Source: an uncultured Lachnospiraceae bacterium (GTDB lineage Bacteria > Bacillota > Clostridia > Lachnospirales > Lachnospiraceae). Taken from it: DNA of 56,315 nucleotides. The DNA lies in the NCBI GenBank assembly GCA_947628955.1, contig CANRBX010000013.1, positions 1 to 56,315 of the forward strand. The letters run 5' to 3'. The translations under genes were made by a program, and so were the position numbers. The notes under the pieces were generated by a model, which saw only the letters and a list, made by a program, of their open reading frames with translations, did not search any database and was not told the DNA's origin. Shown here piece after piece: positions 50,485 to 56,315 of the stretch. The stretch's first letter is position 1, and the number at the start of each line of letters is the position of its first letter.

Positions 50485-52755
50485 TTACTCCGCCATATGA
50501 AGGCCAACCTTCTGCTCGATGCCGCTGACCGCGTCCTCCAGAGTCAGCTCCCCGTTCAGAAACCGCAGTCCCTGCTCTGTCACCGCATCCCGGATCACGG
50601 CATCGGTGACGCTGCACACGGAAAGGTTCTCAATAACAGCGCCGATCTTTTCAAATCCCTCCCTGCAGGCTTCTGCACTCAGCCCGGAGCTTTCCGCCGT
50701 CCCGAGCTCCGCTTCCTCCATCGCATGAAACGCCGCCCGGTTCACCGGATAAGCGGTATCCTCAATTTTGAACGTTTCCTGGCAGGAAGACGACAGGAAC
50801 TCCTTCACAAAGGCAAGAGCGGAGATCTGATTCGGGCTCTTTGCGTTCACCGCCACGATCTCCTTCGGGAGAAACACACCTGCGCACTGCCCGCGCGCCC
50901 CGTCAAATGAATATGTGCCGTCCTGCAGCAGGCTCAGCAGCGTCTTGGAGAAATTGAGCGACTTTGAATGATAGAATGCCAGAGACTGGCTTCCGCCGGT
51001 CACAAGCATCGGCTGCATCAGCTCCGCATTGTCGTCCGAATAGAGGTAGCTGCCGGTTACCGCTTCCACATCCGCCCCGCTCACCCCTGCCTTCTGCAGG
51101 TCGTTTATCTCCTTTACGGTCTCCAGAAACTTTTTCAGCTGATCCGCGTCGATCCGACCGGAATCATCGACCCACGCGGGCGCGCAGAAATCAAACAGGT
51201 ATTCCAGCAGGCCCTCGTCATACAGGCCCGTGATGCTCGTCTGCTCCGGGTGCTGCTCCTTCAGCGACCTGACCACATCCGCCAGTGAATCCAGATCCGT
51301 AATCCGGCTTATCATTCCTTCCTCGCCTGCCATGATCGGGAAGCAGAACCTCGCCGGAACCGCGCAGACCGCCCCGTCATCCTCATAGGCATAAGCGATT
51401 TTTTCAAAAACTCCGTCCGTTTCCGCCACCTCCTGCAGCACCTCGCGCAGATCCAGCAGAAGGCCGCTCTCACAATACTGCTCCGCCGCCATTCCGTCCA
51501 GGATCAGGATATCCGGCCCCGTACCCGCCAGGATCTCCGTATTCAGCGTCTTCACCGCATCGTCCGCCGTCAGTCCTGCTTCCTCGCTCAGGCCGGTCTC
51601 CACCGATACCACGCAGCCCGGATGCTTCCGATTGACGGCATTGATCTCCTCCTCGAGCAGGACATTCCGGTTCAGCGTATACACCGTGAGCTCCCCTTCC
51701 ATTGCAGCTGTTCCATCGTCCGAATGGCCGCTGTCGTCTTCTGTATCGCTTTTGTCCCCGGCGGCCGCATATTTTTTCAGAACCATCTGAGCGGAACCTT
51801 CCTGATCTTTCCGATATACAAGCAAAAAGGTCCGGTCAGACAGCACCGCCATCCGGTAAAACTCACACGCATCGTCCCCCATGGAATTTGACGTGCCCTC
51901 GATCAGCTGCTCCGTAATACTGCCCCCGGATGCATAGTGGTACAGGCCCCGCCTGCAGGCGTAGAAGAGACCGCTCCCCTCCGGATCCGGCACCAGAATT
52001 CCCTTTTTGTGGGAATTGAAGTCCGCAAGATCCTGCGAAAGAAGATGGCTGACCACTTCATTTCCCTCCTGCATCTCCCCCTGATATCCGTAATATCTGG
52101 CCCCCTCCCCCGTGAGCGTCACGATCGCTCCGTCAGCCGGGGCCGCGAGGTAATGGTACTCCCCTTCCGCAGGTATCGTTCCTGTCACTGTCCCGCCCGC
52201 AGGATCGATGATATAGAGACTGCTGTCCGTATCCGACGCCAGAAGCATTCCCTCATCCGCAAAATCCAGCATGCAGCATATCCGGCCATCCGCAAAAATG
52301 TTTTGCATTCTGCTCTGTGTCCCGCCGCCCGTCCGGATCAGGATGCTTCCGTCCCGGGAGGCAAACGCCATAGAGCCATCCCCGCCGACCGCCGCGGCAG
52401 AACATTCCGCCGGAATTGCCGCTGTCTCTGCATCCGAACGCACCCAGGTCTCTCCCTGATCCGGCGAAGAATAGACAGCCTGTTCCGTCACCATCCAGAC
52501 CGTCCCTCCTGCTTCCCGGAGGGCCAGAATATTCTCTGCACCATCCGGGAGCGGAATATCAGATTCCCTGTATTCTCCCGGCATCCCCACCTCTACAGGC
52601 TCTTCCGGGCCTGTTTCTTCCGCCCGGCGGTCTGCGCCATTTTTTGCCGTTTCCGTGTCTCCCCCTGCTTTTTGTCCGCATCCCCCCGACTGGAACATAA
52701 GGGCAAACGCAAGACATGATACGATCAGCTTCTTTTTCCAAACCCTGTTCAACAT
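50485..52755 (-). CDS. lipoprotein fusing a beta-propeller-like region to a solute-binding domain
   Basis: This 756-residue lipoprotein has a signal peptide with lipobox ending at Cys26 (SGGCGQK). Residues about 60-330 are repeated beta strands with BNR/YCF48-like turns (VYSSPDQGETWVRSD, MAFASRDGSILIRTGGG, ASDTDSSLYIIDPAGG). After an acidic linker, residues about 355-750 form a family-1 solute-binding domain (ELTVYTLNR, GTGPDILILDGMAAEQY, VKEFLSSSCQETFKI). Such a fusion is unusual: the propeller could sense or dock another molecule while the receptor feeds the two permeases. AGGAG precedes the start. First gene of the operon and divergent from a two-component system. Confidence 0.82.
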   Translation of the reverse strand: MLNRVWKKKLIVSCLAFALMFQSGGCGQKAGGDTETAKNGADRRAEETGPEEPVEVGMPGEYRESDIPLPDGAENILALREAGGTVWMVTEQAVYSSPDQGETWVRSDAETAAIPAECSAAAVGGDGSMAFASRDGSILIRTGGGTQSRMQNIFADGRICCMLDFADEGMLLASDTDSSLYIIDPAGGTVTGTIPAEGEYHYLAAPADGAIVTLTGEGARYYGYQGEMQEGNEVVSHLLSQDLADFNSHKKGILVPDPEGSGLFYACRRGLYHYASGGSITEQLIEGTSNSMGDDACEFYRMAVLSDRTFLLVYRKDQEGSAQMVLKKYAAAGDKSDTEDDSGHSDDGTAAMEGELTVYTLNRNVLLEEEINAVNRKHPGCVVSVETGLSEEAGLTADDAVKTLNTEILAGTGPDILILDGMAAEQYCESGLLLDLREVLQEVAETDGVFEKIAYAYEDDGAVCAVPARFCFPIMAGEEGMISRITDLDSLADVVRSLKEQHPEQTSITGLYDEGLLEYLFDFCAPAWVDDSGRIDADQLKKFLETVKEINDLQKAGVSGADVEAVTGSYLYSDDNAELMQPMLVTGGSQSLAFYHSKSLNFSKTLLSLLQDGTYSFDGARGQCAGVFLPKEIVAVNAKSPNQISALAFVKEFLSSSCQETFKIEDTAYPVNRAAFHAMEEAELGTAESSGLSAEACREGFEKIGAVIENLSVCSVTDAVIRDAVTEQGLRFLNGELTLEDAVSGIEQKVGLHMAE

Positions 52756-52811
52756 ACTTCTGCTCCTCTCATTTTTTTCAAAAGCTTTTCTGCCCTGTGC
52801 ATTTTCACCTT

Positions 52812-52820
52812 ATCATACCA
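52812..52820 (-). promoter_or_regulatory. extended -10 of the propeller-receptor operon
   Basis: TGG-TATGAT on the minus strand (TATGAT at 52812-52817), 57 bases before the start codon. It mirrors the -10 of the divergent regulator gene. No good -35 is seen, so activation by a regulator is likely. Confidence 0.5.
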
Positions 52821-52854
52821 ATGTCGAAATTTTTTCTAATTAACCGGTAATTTT

Positions 52855-52887
52855 TTAGACATAAATTAGACATACCACTGGTATGAT
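52855..52887 (+). promoter_or_regulatory. response-regulator promoter with tandem binding repeats
   Basis: TTAGACATA occurs at 52855-52863 and 52866-52874, an 11-base period typical of OmpR-family binding sites, across the -35 region. An extended -10, TGG-TATGAT, follows at 52879-52887. CATACCA-C-TGGTATG forms a palindrome over the second repeat and the -10. Confidence 0.6.
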
Positions 52888-52974
52888 ACAGTCATCGTTT
52901 CCTGTTAATGCGGAACTCTGTTTGTTCATTGCTGTTTGTGCCGCCGGCTGAAAGGCGGCGGAATGGAGATTTTT

Positions 52975-53646
52975 ATGAAAATACTTATAATAGAAGATGA
53001 TGCGGATTTTTCCCGCTCTCTGAGCAGCAGACTGACGGAGCACGGATTTACGGCGGACATATGCTCCAATGGAAGTGACGGCCTTTTCTATCTGAAGCAG
53101 GAAACGTACCATCTGATCCTGCTGGATCGGATGCTCCCTGTCCTGGACGGCATGCAGTTTCTGCAGATCATCCGGCAGCAGGGAATTATGACCCCTGTTA
53201 TTTTTATCACCGGGGCAGGCGAACTTTCCGAAAAAATATCCGGCCTGAACTGCGGCGCAGATGATTACCTGGTGAAGCCCTTCGTATTTGAAGAACTCCT
53301 CGCCAGGATCAACTGCATTCTGCGCAGGCCGCCGGAGCTGAAAACAGCGCGCCCGGTCTCACAGGGCGACCTGACTTATCATCCATCCGAACAGAAGCTG
53401 TGCTGCGGCACAAAATCGTGTGTCCTCACTGCAAAAGAGAATGCGTTATTTGAGCTTTTCCTGAGCCACCCGAACCAGACCCTGACGAGGGATTTTATTT
53501 TCTCTGAAATCTGGGGAGACGCTTCGGATGTCGAAGAACGGAATCTTGATAATTTTATCTACTTCCTCCGGAACCGGATCCGTTCCATCGAAAGCACAGC
53601 CCTCTTAAAAACGGTTCGCGGCATCGGATATCAGCTTGTGATCTGA
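52975..53646 (+). CDS. OmpR-family response regulator
   Basis: This 223-residue DNA-binding regulator has an N-terminal receiver domain (acidic pair in IIEDDAD, phospho-acceptor Asp51 in LLDRMLP, Lys in DDYLVKPF) and a C-terminal winged helix (about 125-222, with LTAKENALFELFLSHPNQTLTR and VRGIGYQL). GGAG six bases before the ATG at 52975 sets the start over 52936. It is paired with the kinase gene 138 bases downstream and divergent from the propeller-receptor operon, which it probably controls. Confidence 0.93.
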   Translation: MKILIIEDDADFSRSLSSRLTEHGFTADICSNGSDGLFYLKQETYHLILLDRMLPVLDGMQFLQIIRQQGIMTPVIFITGAGELSEKISGLNCGADDYLVKPFVFEELLARINCILRRPPELKTARPVSQGDLTYHPSEQKLCCGTKSCVLTAKENALFELFLSHPNQTLTRDFIFSEIWGDASDVEERNLDNFIYFLRNRIRSIESTALLKTVRGIGYQLVI

Positions 53647-53752
53647 TTTGTGATCCGGCCGGCGATCTGACTTATGATCCGGCTTACGATTTGGCCGGCG
53701 ATCCGACCTGTGATCCGGCCGGCGATCTGACTAGTAATTTGGCTTATGCCCC
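53640..53752 (+). repeat. 24-bp (2 x 12) tandem repeat between regulator and kinase
   Basis: Units of the form GATCTGACTTATGATCCGGC(C/T)(G/T)(G/A)C repeat four to five times, with one half unit. The array starts in the last codons of the response regulator gene and ends shortly before the kinase ribosome-binding site. Confidence 0.8.
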
Positions 53753-53784
53753 GGCCTTTCACAGATAACGAAAGGGAAATGATT

Positions 53785-55086
53785 ATGTACCGTAAACTAC
53801 ACCTGCAGCTGACGCTCTTCTGCTGCACCGTGATCAGTGCCATCCTGATCACAATGACGATTTTCAGCCTTAAACTGATACAGGACAACCAGAAGCTGCG
53901 CCAGTTTGATGATTTTCAGAAACGCACTGCCGAAATCTATGAGACATTATCCGATCAGGACAATATTTCCCATGCCTGGCTGAAGAAAAAATCGGATGAA
54001 AATGCATTCCGCATCTCCATACTGGATAATGAAACGCCTGTCATCTTTGATTCTCAGAACGGGGAATCCACGGACAGCACGATTTTTGAGCTTGCACGCG
54101 AAACCGCATGGGAGGCCTGCACGCTCTCCTCAGCGTCTGTAAAAAGCAGCGGCCATATGAAGCATATGGAATTCCGGCTGGACAGCGCCGAAGCAGAAAG
54201 CTCTCTGGCATCGGTCGGGTACATCCCCAAAAGATACGGCATTCTGACCGTAACCATCCTATCCTTCATTCCCGCGCAGTTTTCCGGCCTCCGGAATTTC
54301 TTTCTCCCGATGATCTCCGCGGCGCTTGCGGCGATCATGATACTGAGCGTCTGCTCGTTCTTTTTAATCCGAAGCCTGATACGCCCCCTTGTAAAGAATC
54401 ATGAACAGCAGGTCAGCTTCTTTTCCGCCGCCTCACATGAACTCCGCTCCCCTGTCACGGTTATCATGACATCTCTTCCGCTGCTGAAAAATCCGTCTGC
54501 GGCAAAGCGGGAAGCGTCTTATGCTCTCATCGAAAAAGAATGTTTCCGGATGAAGAGGCTGATCAGCGACATGTTTACGCTCGCCTCCCTCGACAACGGA
54601 GCCATCTCGATCCACAAAGAAAGCGCCCTTATTGACAACCTTCTGATTGACTGTTACGAAAAGTTCGGAGTCCTCGCCGCCCAGAAGAAGATCCGGATCG
54701 ACTTTCTTCTGCCCGACACACTGATCCCGGAAATCAGCTGTGACCCGGAGCGGATATCGCAGGTATTCACGATACTGCTGGACAATGCGGTTGCCTATAC
54801 CCCGCAGGGCGGAACAATCCGGATTTCCGTCCTGCTCAGGGCAAATGCGGTCATGGTCTCCGTCGCCGACAGCGGCCCCGGGATTCCGGACGAGAGCAAG
54901 GAAAACATCTTCCGCCGTTTCTACCGCTGCGACCACTCCAGAACCGATAAAAACCACTTTGGCCTCGGCCTGAGCATCGCAAAAGAGATCATAGACCTGC
55001 ATGACGGAACGATCACCGCTGCCGATTCCAGTCTCGGCGGCGCTGAGTTTACGGTATCGCTTCCTGCCCATAGATATCACGGCTGA
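53785..55086 (+). CDS. sensor histidine kinase of the two-component pair
   Basis: This 433-residue membrane kinase has two transmembrane segments (about 8-30 and 168-195) around a sensor domain of about 140 residues, HisKA with His218 in SHELRSPV, and an HATPase with N box DNAVAYTP, DSGPGIP and GLGLSIAKEI. AAAGGGAA nine bases before the ATG at 53785 fixes the start over 53746. It should phosphorylate the regulator coded just upstream. The sensed signal is unknown; the neighbouring transport operon and the FtsX-type permease suggest a substrate outside the cell. Confidence 0.93.
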   Translation: MYRKLHLQLTLFCCTVISAILITMTIFSLKLIQDNQKLRQFDDFQKRTAEIYETLSDQDNISHAWLKKKSDENAFRISILDNETPVIFDSQNGESTDSTIFELARETAWEACTLSSASVKSSGHMKHMEFRLDSAEAESSLASVGYIPKRYGILTVTILSFIPAQFSGLRNFFLPMISAALAAIMILSVCSFFLIRSLIRPLVKNHEQQVSFFSAASHELRSPVTVIMTSLPLLKNPSAAKREASYALIEKECFRMKRLISDMFTLASLDNGAISIHKESALIDNLLIDCYEKFGVLAAQKKIRIDFLLPDTLIPEISCDPERISQVFTILLDNAVAYTPQGGTIRISVLLRANAVMVSVADSGPGIPDESKENIFRRFYRCDHSRTDKNHFGLGLSIAKEIIDLHDGTITAADSSLGGAEFTVSLPAHRYHG

Positions 55087-55309
55087 TATAGCTGCGGAGC
55101 ATTTCAGCCGTCTCATCCGCCGCTTCATCGCCCACAGCCTCAGCGCACTTTTCTACCCAGTAATCCTTATATTCATCCGATAAAATGACTTCAAATAAAT
55201 TCGCATACGTTGTGCCGTTTCCTGCGATTGCTGTAAAAACGCCAAAATCGTCCTTTTTGAATAAAAATATTATGCTGATAAAGGAACCGGCCGTATCCCC
55301 TGTATCCAT
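55049..55309 (-). CDS. small acidic 86-residue protein of unknown function
   Basis: A short gene with AGAGGCGAG upstream of the start. It is convergent with the kinase gene and overlaps its end by 38 bases. The protein has a mixed N-terminal half (ISIIFLFKKDDFGVF) and an acidic helical C-terminal half (DYWVEKCAEAVGDEAADETAEML). No signal, membrane helix or known motif is evident. It follows the FtsX-type permease on the same strand by 56 bases and may be cotranscribed with it. Confidence 0.6.
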   Translation of the reverse strand: MDTGDTAGSFISIIFLFKKDDFGVFTAIAGNGTTYANLFEVILSDEYKDYWVEKCAEAVGDEAADETAEMLRSYISRDIYGQEAIP

Positions 55310-55365
55310 TCGCTCGCCTCTTATATGACGGTGTTATACGGTTTGTCAAGAGGTATTTTTAAGAT

Positions 55366-56315
55366 TTATTCCGCATTTTTCAGCGCTTCGCCTGGCGGTA
55401 TTCTTTTCATTCGTCTGAAATCAAAGAACAAAACGATAAGGTATCCGATCAGTACAAACAGGAACATTTTTGCATATCCTGCCGGAGTCATCATAAAGGT
55501 ATACCAGCCGCTGTAGCTGAACATAATGGCTTTCCACGCGGCGCTCATAACAAGTGTGCCGAGAAAAACGCCGGCAGCGTCGCATACTGCAAAAACGATC
55601 GCCGTAGAGAGCAGATACAGCCGCGCAATCTCGCCGTTTTCATAACCGAGTATCTTGGTCATGGAGATGGTGTTCTCATTTTTCTCGATAATGATCTTTG
55701 TGAGCAAATAGATCATAACCGCCGACAGCAGGATGCAGAGGATCTGAAAATACCGCATATATGCTCCCATGGAATGATCGAGCTGATCGCACATTTTCGT
55801 GATCTCTCTTTCGGTAATGACCGTGGCGATGTTACTGTCTTCAATATCCGTGATCTCAGAGTCTGAAAGATATCCGGTGAACTCGTCCTCCGCCAGTCCG
55901 AAAACAGAGCGGAACTGTCCTATCGGCATAAAGACCGCAATACTCAGCGATCTTTCGTAAAAACCTGCTACCCTGAATTCATACTGCTTGCTCTCATATT
56001 TTTCATCGAGCAGAATGGTATCTCCGATAGAAACGCCGTATTTATCCCGGAAAGAGCCGGAAATGTAAACCTCATTTTCCTGCAATGAGGACAGTCCGCC
56101 AATCGACACATAGCTGCTGCCGTCCTCAATTCCGTATACGGAAACCTCCTCGCTTATCGCATCGCTCTTTCGTACCAGAGAAGTCATAGCGAATCTCTCA
56201 GCGCTGTCGTTTGACGTTGCGATTATATTTCCGTCTGTATCTTCACAGGATTTCAAAATATACTGATAATCCGCGAACATCATATCGCTTGCGTTTTCCT
56301 TGTAATAGTCAAGCG
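55366..56315 (-). CDS. FtsX/MacB-type ABC permease, cut by the window edge
   Basis: The C-terminal part of an ABC permease: the frame is open to the right edge, so the true start lies outside. The visible 316 residues contain an extracytoplasmic domain (about 10-185, with YGVSIGDTILLDEKY and FRVAGFYERSLSI) and three membrane segments typical of the FtsX domain (about 190-210, 240-265 and 285-305), with the conserved MTKILGYENGEIARLYLL segment. This family exports peptides or lipids, or acts in antibiotic resistance and cell division. The end is rich in arginine and proline (RRMKRIPPGEALK). The sequence is more AT-rich than most of the window. Confidence 0.85.
   Translation of the reverse strand, partial: LDYYKENASDMMFADYQYILKSCEDTDGNIIATSNDSAERFAMTSLVRKSDAISEEVSVYGIEDGSSYVSIGGLSSLQENEVYISGSFRDKYGVSIGDTILLDEKYESKQYEFRVAGFYERSLSIAVFMPIGQFRSVFGLAEDEFTGYLSDSEITDIEDSNIATVITEREITKMCDQLDHSMGAYMRYFQILCILLSAVMIYLLTKIIIEKNENTISMTKILGYENGEIARLYLLSTAIVFAVCDAAGVFLGTLVMSAAWKAIMFSYSGWYTFMMTPAGYAKMFLFVLIGYLIVLFFDFRRMKRIPPGEALKNAE

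Overview
The window reads as a chromosomal segment of a Gram-positive, anaerobic, probably spore-forming gut Firmicute, most likely a Lachnospiraceae member. This is inferred from gene content: a phosphorolytic mannoside pathway, sugar ABC systems without their own ATPases, a DUF624 (YesL-like) protein, a SpoIIQ-like M23 relic, a SpoIID-like/LysM protein and strong Shine-Dalgarno sites. Most of the window is GC-rich. The first 8.5 kb and the extreme right end look more AT-rich by eye. No rRNA, tRNA, CRISPR array or complete insertion sequence was recognised.

Layout. 0.2-8.4 kb (minus strand): a defence block made of an AAA ATPase and a putative PD-(D/E)XK nuclease, a GIY-YIG protein, then hsdR, hsdM and hsdS, ending at a perfect hairpin terminator. 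8.5-11.3 kb: a MATE exporter, a possible structured RNA, and an M23-fold protein without catalytic residues. 11.4-14.8 kb (plus strand): a cytoplasmic fusion of a ParB-like domain and a BMP/PnrA-type binding domain, then a metallophosphoesterase, in a region crowded with tandem repeats. 14.8-20 kb: an orphan MsmK/UgpC-type sugar ABC ATPase, a DEDDh exonuclease, a degenerate tyrosine recombinase and a DacF-like carboxypeptidase.

20.1-36.1 kb: a manno-oligosaccharide utilisation locus. A binding protein and two permeases import oligosaccharides. GH36 alpha-galactosidase removes galactose. An AGE-family 2-epimerase converts mannobiose to mannosyl-glucose, and two GH130 phosphorylases release mannose-1-phosphate. 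One AraC and three LacI regulators flank the operon. Similar AT-rich palindromes lie at the binding-protein, AraC and third LacI promoters, suggesting one shared regulon.

36.4-45.4 kb: small and secreted proteins, a Nudix hydrolase, a SpoIID-like/PG-binding/LysM protein, a PepC-like aminopeptidase, an esterase and a large hybrid histidine kinase. 45.5-52.8 kb: an unusual minus-strand operon coding for a beta-propeller/solute-binding lipoprotein fusion, two sugar-type permeases, an HlyD-like adaptor and a MacB-like permease, with no ATPase. It is divergent from an OmpR-type two-component system (53-55 kb). The right edge holds a small unknown gene and a truncated FtsX-type permease.

A recurring oddity is local tandem duplication. 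At least ten loci, within genes (GH36, DUF624 protein, third LacI, SpoIID-like protein, MalF-like permease) and between genes, carry repeat units of about 12 to 108 bp. Several are in frame and lengthen otherwise normal proteins.
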